Under the pieces are notes generated by a model. That model made no database searches. It was not told the origin of the DNA and saw only the letters and a program-made list of their open reading frames with translations. Shown piece after piece: positions 28,342 to 38,615 of a stretch of DNA of 64,000 nucleotides (position 1 is the stretch's first letter; the number at the start of each line of letters is the position of its first letter). Position numbers and translations under genes: made by a program. The stretch comes from CBDCYS01 sp965224215 (GTDB lineage: Bacteria; Acidobacteriota; Terriglobia; Bryobacterales; UBA6623): the NCBI GenBank assembly GCA_965224215.1, contig CBDCYS010000037.1, positions 124,001 through 188,000 of the forward strand, written 5' to 3'.

Positions 28342-30861
28342 ATGTTGTCATCCACGCAAAACGGCCCGAGCGAGAGGAAGACTTTCGGATTGCCGCTGGC
28401 GATCGGAGGTTTTCTGCTGATCGGCTGCGTTGCTTCGGCGGGGCCGAGGAGCAGTCAATGGAAACAGCTCCGTCTCGAGCCTGAGCAGGTAGCTCTTGCG
28501 GGTCCGGGAGCCAAGCAGCATTTCGTCGTTACGGGCGTGGACGGTAGTGGCAACGAAGTGGACGTTACGGGTCTAGCGAGCGTCACCTCATCCGACCCGG
28601 AGTCCTTGGCTGTTGACTCGGCGCAGCCGGTTCTCCATGGTAGGGCTCCCGGCAACGTTCAGGTTCGTGTCGCTCTGGACGGCGTTTCCATACAGGTACC
28701 TGTCGAAGTTCGGCCCGGGGCGAGTGACTTGCGAGTCAGCTTCGCGCGCGACATTGCTTCCATCCTGACGCAGAAAGGTTGCAATGGGTCCGGCTGTCAC
28801 GGATCGCCGGCCGGACAAAACGGCTTCAAGCTTTCGTTGTACGGCGATGATCTGGCAGCCGATTACAAGATGATCCTGCACGAACATGACGGGCGGCGGG
28901 TCAACCTCGGCAACCCGCCGGAAAGCTTGCTTCTGAAGAAACCAACGTTCGCCATCGCCCATGGTGGCGGGCACCTGATCACGCCGGAATCCGAGCAATA
29001 CAAGACGATTCTCGACTGGCTCGAACAAGGCGCCGACCTGGACGACAGCGGCGCGCAGCTCACGCGACTTGAGATCTACCCCAAACGGCGCATCCTGGTC
29101 GGCAGCGGTCATGAACAACGGATGGCGGTGCTCGGCCGGCTCTCCGATGGTTCGACACGCGATATGACTGCTGAAGTGCGCTTCGTCAGCGGCGATGAAA
29201 CGGTCGTTCAGGTTGGAAGTGACGGGATCGTTCATGCGGCCGGCCCTGGGCTGACCACAGTGATGGCGCGTGCCATGGGGAAAGTGGCTACCTCGCGGAT
29301 CGGCGTGATCCAGGCGAGGCCGGGTGACGACTACCCCGACATCGCAAGCAACAACTTTATCGACGATCTCGTTTTCGTGAAGTTGCGCGAAATGAACGAA
29401 CGTCCGGCGGTGCTGACAACCGATCGCGAATTTGCACGGCGCGTTTACCTTGACGCTGTGGGGATGCTGCCGACGCCGGTTCAGCTGCATCGCTTCTTGA
29501 ACGATTCACGGACCAACAGGCGCGCACGGCTGATCGACGAATTGCTCGACTCCGACGACTACACGCGCCACTGGCTCGTCAAGTTCGAAGATTGGTTTCG
29601 CAACAATCAGCTTCACTCTCAGGGCCGTTCCATGGGCGTGTTCAAGGATTGGGTTCGTGACTGGATCGCGGCGGATCGGCCCTACGACGAAGTGGTCCGA
29701 GAGCTGCTGACAAGCACCGGGGACACGATGGTCAACCCGGCCGCGAACTTCTGGCATCCAGCGACCGACTTCATGCTAAAGGAGTTCAGCGTCATCAAGG
29801 TGACACCTTCGGTGACGCGGCTTTTCTTGGGAGTTCGGATCGAATGCGCTGAGTGCCACAACCATCCGCTGGAGAACTTTACGCAGGATGATTTCTACGG
29901 GTTCGCGGCCTTCTTCAGCCGCCTCGGCGTCAAGCACGGATATGGAGAGTACCGCCGTACGTGGTTTTTGAAAGACGAAGGCGAGGTAGAGCACCCAGTC
30001 ACGAAGGAGCCGGTGGCGCCGAAATTCTTGGCGGGGAAGCGGCCCGAGATTTCCAAGGAGGACGACCGCCGCCAGGTGCTGGCCGACTGGATTGTTTCTC
30101 CCGAGAACCCATTCTTCGCCCGCGCCACCGTCAACCGAATTTGGCATGAGTATTTTCAGACCGGCATCGTCGAGCCCCCTGATGATTTTCGCTCGACCAA
30201 CGCGCCGAGCAATCCCGAGTTGCTCGACCGGCTGGCTGAGTATTTCATCGAGAAAGGCTATCGCTTCAAATCTCTGCACCGACTCATTCTCAACTCGCGC
30301 ACGTATCAGCTCAAGTCCGAGAAAAGCGGGCAGACGCCACTCGAAAAGATGCTCTTCGCCAGCTATGCGCCGAGGCAGTTGCCCTCCGAAGTGTTGCTCG
30401 ATACGATCGTTCAGACGACCGGAGTCGATCACGTTTTCTTGGCGGCGGGACCGCTGCAGACCTACCCCATGGGGACATCGGCGAAAGATATTTACCTGCC
30501 CGACGGGCCGGACTACTTTTTGCAGACCTTCGGCACACCGCGGCGGGATATTATCAAGGACCGCGCAAAGTCCCCCACACTGGCGAAGTCGCTGCATATG
30601 ATGAATGGGAAGACTCTCCGCGACAAGATCGAGGCAAGTGACAACGTTCTGGGGAAACTCATTGCCGACGGTTCCAGTGACGCCGAAATTGCCACCGAGA
30701 TCTACCAACGGGCTTATTCACGCGCGCCAACGGTTCAGGAGCGAGAGACCTTGGCCCGTTTCTTAAGCGACGAAGCGGCAACGGGGAGGGGACGCAGGCG
30801 GGCACTCGATAACGTGTTGTGGGCGGTGTTGAACTCCAAGGAGTTTCAACTGAACTACTGA
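28342..30861 (+). CDS. DUF1549/DUF1553 protein with Ig-like and cytochrome-like parts
   Basis: 839 residues. Signal peptide (LAIGGFLLIGCVASAG). A bacterial Ig-like domain at about 30-125 (VTSSDPESLAVD). Then a haem-binding-like motif C-x4-CH (CNGSGCHG, Cys147-His153). A second Ig-like segment at about 245-320, DUF1549 at about 340-550 (FARRVYLDAVGMLPTP; LFLGVRIECAECHNHP) and DUF1553 to the end (PENPFFARATVNRIWHEYFQTGIVEP). Such proteins are expanded in Planctomycetota and Acidobacteriota, always next to DUF1501 genes, and are thought to act in exported polysaccharide breakdown. The exact reaction is unknown. The next gene starts 11 bp later. Confidence 0.92.
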   Translation: MLSSTQNGPSERKTFGLPLAIGGFLLIGCVASAGPRSSQWKQLRLEPEQVALAGPGAKQHFVVTGVDGSGNEVDVTGLASVTSSDPESLAVDSAQPVLHGRAPGNVQVRVALDGVSIQVPVEVRPGASDLRVSFARDIASILTQKGCNGSGCHGSPAGQNGFKLSLYGDDLAADYKMILHEHDGRRVNLGNPPESLLLKKPTFAIAHGGGHLITPESEQYKTILDWLEQGADLDDSGAQLTRLEIYPKRRILVGSGHEQRMAVLGRLSDGSTRDMTAEVRFVSGDETVVQVGSDGIVHAAGPGLTTVMARAMGKVATSRIGVIQARPGDDYPDIASNNFIDDLVFVKLREMNERPAVLTTDREFARRVYLDAVGMLPTPVQLHRFLNDSRTNRRARLIDELLDSDDYTRHWLVKFEDWFRNNQLHSQGRSMGVFKDWVRDWIAADRPYDEVVRELLTSTGDTMVNPAANFWHPATDFMLKEFSVIKVTPSVTRLFLGVRIECAECHNHPLENFTQDDFYGFAAFFSRLGVKHGYGEYRRTWFLKDEGEVEHPVTKEPVAPKFLAGKRPEISKEDDRRQVLADWIVSPENPFFARATVNRIWHEYFQTGIVEPPDDFRSTNAPSNPELLDRLAEYFIEKGYRFKSLHRLILNSRTYQLKSEKSGQTPLEKMLFASYAPRQLPSEVLLDTIVQTTGVDHVFLAAGPLQTYPMGTSAKDIYLPDGPDYFLQTFGTPRRDIIKDRAKSPTLAKSLHMMNGKTLRDKIEASDNVLGKLIADGSSDAEIATEIYQRAYSRAPTVQERETLARFLSDEAATGRGRRRALDNVLWAVLNSKEFQLNY

Positions 30862-30872
30862 CGGAGCTGGGC

Positions 30873-32147
30873 ATGCGAATCAGACATCCTCACAGGACGA
30901 ACTGGGGCCGCCGCGACTTCATGAAAATCGGCAGTCTGGCTTTTGCCGGACTGGATTTGCCGAAGCTGCTGGCGTCGAATGCGCGCGGCAGCGATATGTC
31001 GTGCATTGTATTGTTCCAGTTCGGCGGAGCAAGTCAGCTCGACACGTTTGATCCCAAACCGGACGCTCCCTCGGACATCCGCAGCAGCTTCAAACCCATC
31101 TCAACCAAAGTGCCGGGCACGCAGATCTCCGAGCTGCTGCCGCAAACGGCGAAGCTGACCGACAAAATCGCAATCATTCGCTCGCTGCACGCGGTGGAAG
31201 CGATTCACGAGCGGGCGCGCCAGCACATGTTCAGCGGTACTCGTCCGCGCAATGAGCTCTTGCATCCCAGCCTAGGATCGGTGATGGCGCGCGAATGGGG
31301 GTCGAAAAACGGCCTCCCGCCGTTCGTGTCGATTCCCGAAAGCGACCTTTCGGCTGAAGCCGGTTTTCTCGGCCCAACCTACGATCCCTTTGTTTCTGGA
31401 GACCCGAACAAGGAGACTTTTTCCGTCCGCGACCTGACGCTACCCTCCGGCATCACTCTGGACGAGGCCGGAGCGCGCACGCGCCTGCTTTCCGCGCTGG
31501 ATTCGCAGTTCAAACAGATCGAGGAGTCCGCGATTGTCCAGAGCATGGATGAGTTCTTTCACAAGGCCTTCGACCTGATTTCTTCTCCCGCCGCGAAGAA
31601 AGCGTTTGACATCGGCGCCGAGCCAGAGAAGCTGCGTGACAAGTACGGCCGCTCGACTATCGGGCAGGGCGCGCTGCTTGCCCGCCGGCTAGTAGAAGCC
31701 GGGGTGAGGCTGGCGACGGTTTTCCAATACGGGTATGACACCCACGTAAACAACGAGCCCACAAACAAAAAGATCGTTCCGGAGTTAGATCGGGCGTTCG
31801 TCGCATTGATCGAAGATCTCGAAGAGCGAGGACGCCTCGACACGACACTTGTGCTGGTCGTTGGGGATTTCGGCCGCACTCCCAAAGTCAACTTCTCGGG
31901 TGGCCGGGACCACTGGCCGCGTGCTTGTTCGATCGCCCTGGCCGGAGCGGGCATCCAAGGCGGTGCGCTGATTGGCGCAACCGATGCTCACGCCTCGGAC
32001 CCCATCGAACGGCCGGTGACCGTCGAAGATGTCGGCGCCACGATCTATAAAGCCCTCGGCATTGACGCTAAGAAAATCTATATGGCCGGCGCCCGTCCGG
32101 TCGCTCTCAACAAAGAAGGCGAGCCGATCAACGAGCTGTGGAGTTAA
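30873..32147 (+). CDS. DUF1501 domain protein
   Basis: 424 residues from ATG 30873, preceded by GGAGCTGG. The N-terminus WGRRDFMKIGSLAFAGL is a twin-arginine-type signal. DUF1501 features: ADM/SDMSCIVLFQFGGASQLDTFDPKPDAP, IIRSLHAVEAIHERARQHMFSG, GDFGRTPKVNFSGGRDHWPRA with metal-ligand-like Asp and His as in the alkaline phosphatase/sulfatase superfamily. Obligate genomic partner of DUF1549/DUF1553 proteins; here 11 bp downstream of one, so co-translated. Proposed exported hydrolase; the substrate is unproven. Confidence 0.92.
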   Translation: MRIRHPHRTNWGRRDFMKIGSLAFAGLDLPKLLASNARGSDMSCIVLFQFGGASQLDTFDPKPDAPSDIRSSFKPISTKVPGTQISELLPQTAKLTDKIAIIRSLHAVEAIHERARQHMFSGTRPRNELLHPSLGSVMAREWGSKNGLPPFVSIPESDLSAEAGFLGPTYDPFVSGDPNKETFSVRDLTLPSGITLDEAGARTRLLSALDSQFKQIEESAIVQSMDEFFHKAFDLISSPAAKKAFDIGAEPEKLRDKYGRSTIGQGALLARRLVEAGVRLATVFQYGYDTHVNNEPTNKKIVPELDRAFVALIEDLEERGRLDTTLVLVVGDFGRTPKVNFSGGRDHWPRACSIALAGAGIQGGALIGATDAHASDPIERPVTVEDVGATIYKALGIDAKKIYMAGARPVALNKEGEPINELWS

Positions 32148-32333
32148 CCCGCTTTCGATGCAAGATGGCGCAAGATGGCACGATACACAGCCAGAACCGT
32201 GCGTTGGTTTTCTTCCACCCCGTCTGGGGCTCTCGCCTTGGGAGGGGTCTCACCGAGGGTTCGGCTAGGCTCCACCCTGGGCGATTCATCTGACGCCGCT
32301 CCGCGGCTAAGAACTTCGTTGCGCTCACTCGCC

Positions 32334-34510
32334 GTGCTCTGGCGCCTTGCCCCCGTCCTTCTGGTCTTTGGTTCCGCGGCGGCCTATGATCCCGCAAGCC
32401 CGCGCATCAGCGCTGTCTCGCCGCTGGGCGCCCAGCGCGGAACTACCCGTACGGTCGAGCTGAAAGGCAACTATCTGTCCAACGTCCAAAGGGTCGATTT
32501 CGACTGCGACGATCTGGTCTGGGTAGAAACGGTTCACTCCAGCGCGGGAAGGCTGTCAGGGAAAGTATCGGTTGCGGCCGACGCTCCGCTGGGCCCGCAT
32601 ATTCTGAGGGTTTGGACGCTGGATGGGTACTCGACGGCTGCCATGTTCAATGTTGGGCAATTCAGCGATCTAGCCGAGGTGGAGCCCAATGACTCGGTGA
32701 GAGAGGCGCACTCGGTCGCGGGACCGGTCGAAGTCCAGGGGTCACTGGATCCATCGCACGACATTGACTTTTTCGCCATCCAAGCTGGTACAGGCGAGCG
32801 CTGGAGTTTCGACCTGCGGTCGATCAAATACGGCCCGACGCTCGAATGCAAGATGAGTCTTCTCGATGCCACGGGTCGCCGCATCGCCTACAACGACGAC
32901 CGCAATGACTACGACGAAACGCCGTTCATAGAGCACGTCTTTGATGAAGCAGGCTCTTACTTCGTCAAGCTGGATCAATATCGTGGACCCCGCGGATTTC
33001 GCCTTGGGACTGACACGTCTTACACGCTGCGGGTTTCCAAGCTGCCTTCGTTGCAGTACGCCGCTCCGCTCAGCGCGGCGGTTGGGACCAAGACGAAGAT
33101 CCGGCTCGGTAGCTCGGCGATGGCATCGATCAAGGGCGTCTATCTGACGGAAGTTCGTGCGCCGAGTATGCGCGGATGACGTATCCCTACACGATGCCGA
33201 TCCGTATCGACGAGGATCCGTCGACGGCAGCCGACGTTGCTCGCATCGACGCTAAGGTTCTGGAACGATCGTCGGCGGGCGTCACGGCGGAGTTCGAGGT
33301 CCCCAGTGACGCTCGGACCGGTCTATGGAAGCTGTGGACGACAAGTACGGAGGGAATTGTCGACGGCCCCTTGATCGGGTTGACTGATCTGCCTGAATAC
33401 ACAGAAGTGAACGCTGGGGAAGCCGACTGGCAGCAAGGTCCTTACGCTATCAACGGCAGCCTTGAGAAGGAGCACGAGAAGGACACTTACGCGATCCAGG
33501 GCGTTGCCGGCAAGCCGTTACATGTTTGGGCACTTGCTACGCAGCTCGGAATGCCGCATCTGGATCCAGTCATCAGTTTGCGAGACGAATCAGGCAAGAA
33601 ACTCGCGGAAAATGACGATACCGTCGGAGCGTACGGAACCCTAATCGGGAACCCAGACAGCACGTTGTTCTACACGCCGGAAAAGAATCAACTCCTCAAG
33701 TTGACGGTTGAGGACCGCACGAGGCGGAGCGGGCCCTCTTATCAATACCGCATCAAAGTGGCAAGTGAAAAACCTGCATTCCAGCTTTTCACCACGCCGG
33801 AGAATTTTTCGGTGGCGCGCGGGGGAGCCGGCGAGATAACCGTCTACATGGCGCGCGAACAGGGCTTCGACGGGGCTGCGACGATCTGGTTCGAAAACAT
33901 GCCCGGCGGGATCGAAGCTCCTCGAGGCATGTTCCGAGCGGACCAAACGTTTGAGCCGAACGCCGACGGCGCCGACATGATCATTCCGCAGATCAAGTTT
34001 CGCGTCGAAGTGCCCGAGAGCGTGATCGCGGGCGTCTATCCGATCCGTGTCTTCGGCGCTCCGACGGCGGACGAGTCAAAACCGGATCGGCGAGTTATCG
34101 AGGCCAATACGAATCTGATGACGGGTCCTCTGCTGGATCTGTGGAATTGGGTTCGGCGGCCGTTGCCGGATATTACGATGACGGTCGTTGAGCCAACTGA
34201 CGTGCAACTGTCGCTGGAATCCAAGTCGCTCAGCGTGCCGCTCGGGACGTCGGCCGAGCTGAAAGTCAAGGCTGTTCATCTCCCCGATGGCAGCCAGGTC
34301 GTTGCTCGGAACCTGCCAGCCGAGGTGTCTTATCGGGTTGCCGGCCGTGAGGGTGACCAGATCACTCTGCAAATTGAAGTTGGGGCCGGGGCGAAGATTG
34401 GGCCATCCAAGTTTTCAGTCGAATCGAAAGTTGATGGCCGCTGGGCGTCGGCGGGGTTGGTTCAGTTGGTGATCAAGGAAGCCGAAGCGGTCGAATCGGT
34501 GTCGCGGTAG
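32334..34510 (+). pseudogene. PPC-domain exported protein, split by a frameshift
   Basis: The frame from 32334 (GTG, signal peptide LWRLAPVLLVFGSAAA) runs to a TGA at 33179; the second frame runs from there to 34510. Near 33157-33170 the second frame already reads AEYARMTYPYTMPI upstream of its ATG, so one gene is split by a single-base change; the ATGA overlap is coincidental. Contents: IPT/TIG-like N-terminus (ISAVSPLGAQRGTTRTVELKG), two PPC-type domains (EVEPNDSVREAHSVAGPVEVQGSLDPSHDIDFFAIQAGTGE; INGSLEKEHEKDTYAIQG) and Ig-like tails. It follows DUF1549 and DUF1501 genes, as in other genomes. A start at 32175 adds an unlikely leader. Confidence 0.75.
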
Positions 34511-34639
34511 GAAGACCTAACAATTGAATTGGCCGGTCCGTTGGTCAATGTTCGTGCTTGCGCCTGACCTTGCGCGTGCTCGAGCTAGTTGGTACCTGCG
34601 CTTGCTTGACCCGGCGCTTGCGCTTTAGCGCTCTCGGAG

Positions 34640-35614
34640 TCAGTACTGATGCAGCCAGCGTGCCTTCTCGACTACCTTCTCGGCGTTCGGCAGGAAGGCC
34701 TTCTCAAGCGGCGGGCTGTAGGGCACGGGCGTGTCCGGGGCGGCAATCCGCACTAGCGGGCCGTCGAGATACTCGAAAGCGTGCTCACTAATAATGGCGG
34801 AAAGCTCGCCACCCAGCCCGCCTGTAAGCGTGTCTTCATGCAGCAAGATGACCTTGCTCGTTTTTTTCGCGGTTTCGATGACGGCATCTCGGTCGATCGG
34901 CACAAGCGTGCGCAGGTCGATAACTTCCATGTCGATGCCTTCTTCGGCAAGCTGTTCGGCAGCTCTCAGCGCCACATGTACCATCTCGCCATACGTGATG
35001 ATGCTGAGATCGGTGCCCGGCCTCTGTACCGCTGCCTTTCCCAGCGGGACCGTATAGTCATCCGAAGGCACGTCGCCTTTGATCTGGCGATAGAGGTGCT
35101 TGTGCTCTAGAAAGATCACCGGGTCGTTGTCGCGGATGGACGCCTTGATCAAGCCCTTCGCATCGTATGCCGTCGAGGGCTGGACGACCTTCAAACCCGG
35201 TGTGTGGACATAGGGCATTTCCGGGTTCTGTGAATGAAACGGGCCGCCGTTGAATCCGCCTCCGGCCGGTGCGCGAATCACGATGGGCACTGATGCTCCC
35301 CAACGGTATCGGCATTTCGCGGCAAAGTTCGTGATCTGATCGAACGCGCAGGCCATGAAATCGGAAAACTGCATTTCAACGACCGGCCTGAGTCCGTTGA
35401 TTGCCGCGCCGGTGCTGGCGCCAACAATCGCCGATTCCGAAAGCGGCGTGTCGATCACCCGGCGCTCGCCGAAACGTTCCGTGAATCCCTTCGTTACCTT
35501 GAACGCACCGCCGTACGCCCCGACATCCTCCCCCATCACCATGACGGATTCGTCGCGCTCCATCTCTTCCCAAAGACCTTGGCGAATCGCTTCTAGGTAG
35601 GTCATCTCGGGCAT
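34640..35614 (-). CDS. 2-oxoacid dehydrogenase E1 component, beta subunit
   Basis: 324 residues, standard length. Transketolase-like pyrimidine-binding domain: MTYLEAIRQGLWEEMERDESVMVMGEDVGAYGG, VIDTPLSESAIVGASTGAAINGLRPVVEMQFSDFM, then the C-terminal domain with EVIDLRTLVPIDRDAVIETAKKTSKVILLHED. Pairs with the alpha subunit 63 bp upstream to decarboxylate a 2-oxoacid using thiamine diphosphate. Pyruvate, branched-chain and acetoin dehydrogenases look alike here; no E2 or E3 gene is adjacent, so the substrate is open. Confidence 0.93.
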   Translation of the reverse strand: MPEMTYLEAIRQGLWEEMERDESVMVMGEDVGAYGGAFKVTKGFTERFGERRVIDTPLSESAIVGASTGAAINGLRPVVEMQFSDFMACAFDQITNFAAKCRYRWGASVPIVIRAPAGGGFNGGPFHSQNPEMPYVHTPGLKVVQPSTAYDAKGLIKASIRDNDPVIFLEHKHLYRQIKGDVPSDDYTVPLGKAAVQRPGTDLSIITYGEMVHVALRAAEQLAEEGIDMEVIDLRTLVPIDRDAVIETAKKTSKVILLHEDTLTGGLGGELSAIISEHAFEYLDGPLVRIAAPDTPVPYSPPLEKAFLPNAEKVVEKARWLHQY

Positions 35615-35677
35615 AGGGCTCCTCGGTTGTTGCTCTTGAACTCTCGCATAAGGGGAACTCCGACCCGGATCCGCAAG

Positions 35678-36724
35678 CTAGATCTCGTCGTAAACATCGT
35701 CCTCGACCGTGGCCGGGTCAGGGTAAGGCTGAGTCAATGCCCACTCGGTGGCATCATCAACTTCACTCAGGATGCCTTGACGCATCTGTTTGAAGTCGGA
35801 CTCAGTTGCCCAGCTCTTGTCGACCATATACTTCTGGAGCTTCAAGATGGGGTCTTTCTTGGACCACTCCTCCTTGACCCCCTTGGGCACGTAGCTGGCG
35901 TCGTCATGGGCGGAATGCCCGCCCATACGAAATGTCTTGCACTCGATCAGGTAGGGGCCCAGACCGGCCCTTGCGTGGGCCACAGCCCGTCCGGTGGCTT
36001 CGTAGACGGCAATAACATCGTTGCCGTCGACGATCTCGGCCGGCATGTCATATCCCGGCGCGCGGTCGGCCACATTGGCAACCGCCATTTGCTTGTCGAG
36101 AGAGGTCGAGTAGGCGTAGAGGTTGTTGTTACACAGATAGACGATCGGCAGCTTCTGGACAGTGGCAAAGTTGATTCCTTCATGCCAGTCGCCCCGGCTC
36201 GTAGCGCCATCGCCCCAGTAGTTGAAGACGACGTGCGGCTCGCCGCGATATTTCATCGCAAGGGCGATGCCAGTGGCTACGGGGATACTGGCGCCGATAC
36301 TGCTGATAATGGGCAGAATCCGGCGCCGCAGGCAGCCCATGTGCATGTTGCCATCGCGTCCTCGGGTGGGTCCAGTGACCCGGCCCAGATATTGCGACAA
36401 CACTTCCCGTGGAGTAATGCCTCGCATGAGCAGCGCTGCCATGTCGCGGTGCGAGGGGCAAAGATAGTCTTCCGCCTGACAATGGGCCGCGCTGCCGGCG
36501 GGAATGGCTTCTTGACCACGGCCGGTGTAGCAACCACCGAGGATCTTCCCTTGGCGGTAGAGCTTGAGTTCAATGCGGTCCTCTAATTCACGCATCAGAA
36601 CCATGTAGTGAAGGAGCTTTTTGCAAAGCTGGGCGGTAATGTCGGTCAGGGCTGGCGCCAAGGCTGGGGCACTCATAGCATCCCATGGACGATACCGAAT
36701 ATTTGACGAATTTGCAACCACCAC
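35678..36724 (-). CDS. 2-oxoacid dehydrogenase E1 component, alpha subunit
   Basis: 348 residues from GTG 36724, with an AGGAG site 12 bases upstream; ATG 36676 (MSAPALAPAL) is an alternative. The thiamine-diphosphate motif is GDGATSRGDWHEGINFATVQKLPIVYLCNNN. The segments GGCYTGRGQEAIPAGSA and RDGNMHMGCL are typical of E1 alpha. Forms the alpha2beta2 E1 with the downstream gene. An IS1595 element is inserted 30 bp upstream of the start, leaving the ribosome-binding site but replacing the promoter region. Confidence 0.93.
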   Translation of the reverse strand: MVVANSSNIRYRPWDAMSAPALAPALTDITAQLCKKLLHYMVLMRELEDRIELKLYRQGKILGGCYTGRGQEAIPAGSAAHCQAEDYLCPSHRDMAALLMRGITPREVLSQYLGRVTGPTRGRDGNMHMGCLRRRILPIISSIGASIPVATGIALAMKYRGEPHVVFNYWGDGATSRGDWHEGINFATVQKLPIVYLCNNNLYAYSTSLDKQMAVANVADRAPGYDMPAEIVDGNDVIAVYEATGRAVAHARAGLGPYLIECKTFRMGGHSAHDDASYVPKGVKEEWSKKDPILKLQKYMVDKSWATESDFKQMRQGILSEVDDATEWALTQPYPDPATVEDDVYDEI

Positions 36725-36804
36725 TGGTATGTTGTGCTCCTATGTAGTTCTTTGCGTAATTATCTACTTGACGCAAGGGTGGGTGCCGTGGTAGCCTCGC
36801 TTTT

Positions 36805-37605
36805 ATGCTATCGCCATCCGCTAGGCAGAAAATTGCCAATGAGGCTATCAACTTTATACTTCAGGCTTTCTACGCTGGCGTGGTGTACTCCGTGTTAGCA
36901 GCAGGTGGAACAATATACGCTTGGATTACCGGAGCGGATCAGCAATGGGTTTTTTTGGGCCTAGGTGCGCTCGGAACCCTGTTTCTTGTCTTGGTGACCA
37001 CTGGTGTCGTCGTTTGGCAACGCTCCAAATCAAAGCCGCTACAGACGGTTGGTCGTAAGGGATATTTGGATTTCAGAAAGGACGCGGAGGCTGCAATTCA
37101 CCAACTACAAGTGGACATCCCCAAGATTACGGCAATAAATCAGCGGATGGGCGAGATCGCGTCGAATGCTTCAAAACGTCCAGATACATCCTCGCACCGC
37201 GCGATCCACGCAGGAGTCGTAAAGGTATCAAAAAAGATCAATCGGCAGGCGAGCATTATGAGGATTCGCTCGGGTCCCGTAAAGCGCAACGTTGACCTAC
37301 TCATCGAAAGCATAACCGGATGGTCTGATTGGGTCCGGAAGCGGCAGGGACCAGATGAAATTCAGTCGCTTCTCCCACTGATCCGATCTATTGGGGCTCC
37401 GCTTCAACAGACTATTTCTAGTCTAGAATCGTTTCAGGCGAGTCTACAGGTGAACATTCGAGAGATGAGTCAGGAGATGGATTTGGCTGGAGGGGCATTT
37501 CACAGTGAAATGGACGCGGTTCTCAAGCGGATAAAGCAGCTCCGTGCGTGCTGTCATCAGCAGATTTCCCTATTAGATCCTTATACTTCAGGGAGTCCGA
37601 GTTAA
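36805..37605 (+). CDS. Passenger gene: two-helix membrane protein with long helical domain
   Basis: 266 residues, starting 50 bp inside the left end of the IS1595 element. Two predicted membrane helices (about residues 15-41, AFYAGVVYSVLAAGGTIYAW; and 48-72, VFLGLGALGTLFLVLVTTGV) are followed by about 190 mostly helical, charged residues. The last 27 codons overlap antisense the transposase 3' end by 83 bp. Lower GC and codon choice differ from neighbouring chromosomal genes. A TTGACG box in the terminal repeat (36768-36773) could be a -35 element. I recognise no family; a membrane-anchored sensor or effector is possible but unproven. Confidence 0.7.
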   Translation: MLSPSARQKIANEAINFILQAFYAGVVYSVLAAGGTIYAWITGADQQWVFLGLGALGTLFLVLVTTGVVVWQRSKSKPLQTVGRKGYLDFRKDAEAAIHQLQVDIPKITAINQRMGEIASNASKRPDTSSHRAIHAGVVKVSKKINRQASIMRIRSGPVKRNVDLLIESITGWSDWVRKRQGPDEIQSLLPLIRSIGAPLQQTISSLESFQASLQVNIREMSQEMDLAGGAFHSEMDAVLKRIKQLRACCHQQISLLDPYTSGSPS

Positions 37606-38458
37606 TGAGCCGCAGCAGGGTGTCCCGAAACAAATACGGATTGTTCCGATTGTCGAACCGAAACTCGAACTCATCAAGGTAGGCAGGAAGATGCTTCACG
37701 CTGACTTTATGATAGGCACCGACAACAGACCGCTTGAAGAGCGAGAACGCGCCCTCGATCGAGTTCGTGTGGACATCGCCGCGAACCCACTCGTCAGCGG
37801 AATGGTTTACGCTCTCGTGCTTGGTTTTCTCATCGCCAATGCCTTTGTAGGCTTCGTAGTCGTCGGTATAGATGTTCTCGGCATCCGGGGCGTGCTCCTC
37901 AATGAATCCGTGAAGCGTTTCGCGATTGCGCCGCTTGCCGACCGTCAGCCGGATATTGCCATCGCGTTCGATAGCCCCGAGAACCATCGTTTTGTTCCCC
38001 GTGTATCCCCGGCCCATGCCCTTGGCCTTACCGCCGACCCAGGTCTCATCGACTTCGACGGTGCCTTCAAGGGGCTCGGTGTCGGCGTCCTTCATGGCGG
38101 CTCGGATACGATGGCAGAGATACCAAGCGGTCTTGTAGGCTACTTTCAGGGTGCGCTTGAGTTGGTTGGCCGAAATCCCTTTGCGGGATTCGCACATCAG
38201 GTAGATGGCCGCGAACCACTTGGGAAGCGGCAAGTGAGAATCATGGAAGATTGTCCCGGCGGTAACGGAGAACTGGTACCGGCATGAGTCGCAATCGAAC
38301 TGTCCGCGCTTGTGGATTCGAGAGATCTTCTCGTTTTCGCATCGTGGGCACTGTATACCCTTGGGCCAGCGTAAGCCCTCAAGGTAGGAGCGGCATTTCT
38401 CTTCAGAGTGGAACCGGTCCATTAGCGTCATCAAATCGATATTTGCGGTGGAAGCCAT
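37523..38458 (-). CDS. IS1595-family transposase (ISXO2-like)
   Basis: 311 residues, intact. Zinc ribbon CPRC...CDSC at about residues 37-61, then FSVTAGTIFHDSHLPLPKWF. Catalytic domain: EVDETWVGGK, IYTDDYEAYKG, and HTNSIEGAFSLFKRSVVGAYH, giving the D-D-N/E set of this family. C-terminal YLDEFEFRFDNRNN as usual. Its 5' side faces a consensus promoter located in the right end of the element. Confidence 0.95.
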   Translation of the reverse strand: MASTANIDLMTLMDRFHSEEKCRSYLEGLRWPKGIQCPRCENEKISRIHKRGQFDCDSCRYQFSVTAGTIFHDSHLPLPKWFAAIYLMCESRKGISANQLKRTLKVAYKTAWYLCHRIRAAMKDADTEPLEGTVEVDETWVGGKAKGMGRGYTGNKTMVLGAIERDGNIRLTVGKRRNRETLHGFIEEHAPDAENIYTDDYEAYKGIGDEKTKHESVNHSADEWVRGDVHTNSIEGAFSLFKRSVVGAYHKVSVKHLPAYLDEFEFRFDNRNNPYLFRDTLLRLINSDSLKYKDLIGKSADDSTHGAALSA

Positions 38459-38462
38459 AGCT

Positions 38463-38615
38463 ATGACCAGAAAGAAACCAGAGAAGGATCTAACGACCGA
38501 CGAAGCGATGCGGAGGATCTTCCCGAAGAAGGTACGCGAAGAACTTCACCGAGTAGCGCACGAGAAGGACGACAAAGAACTGAAAGGAAAGAAGACAACC
38601 CGATCACTAGAATAG
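38463..38615 (+). CDS. Small charged ORF divergent from the IS1595 transposase
   Basis: 50 codons (MTRKKPEKDLTTDEAMRR... ending RSLE), starting 4 bp from the transposase start on the other strand. Very rich in Lys, Glu and Asp; predicted helical. The LTTDEAMRRIFPKKVREEL stretch looks like a genuine small protein, but a consensus promoter at 38642-38614 drives the opposite strand through it, so it may instead be the transposase leader. Could be a regulator of the element or non-coding. Confidence 0.4.
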   Translation: MTRKKPEKDLTTDEAMRRIFPKKVREELHRVAHEKDDKELKGKKTTRSLE

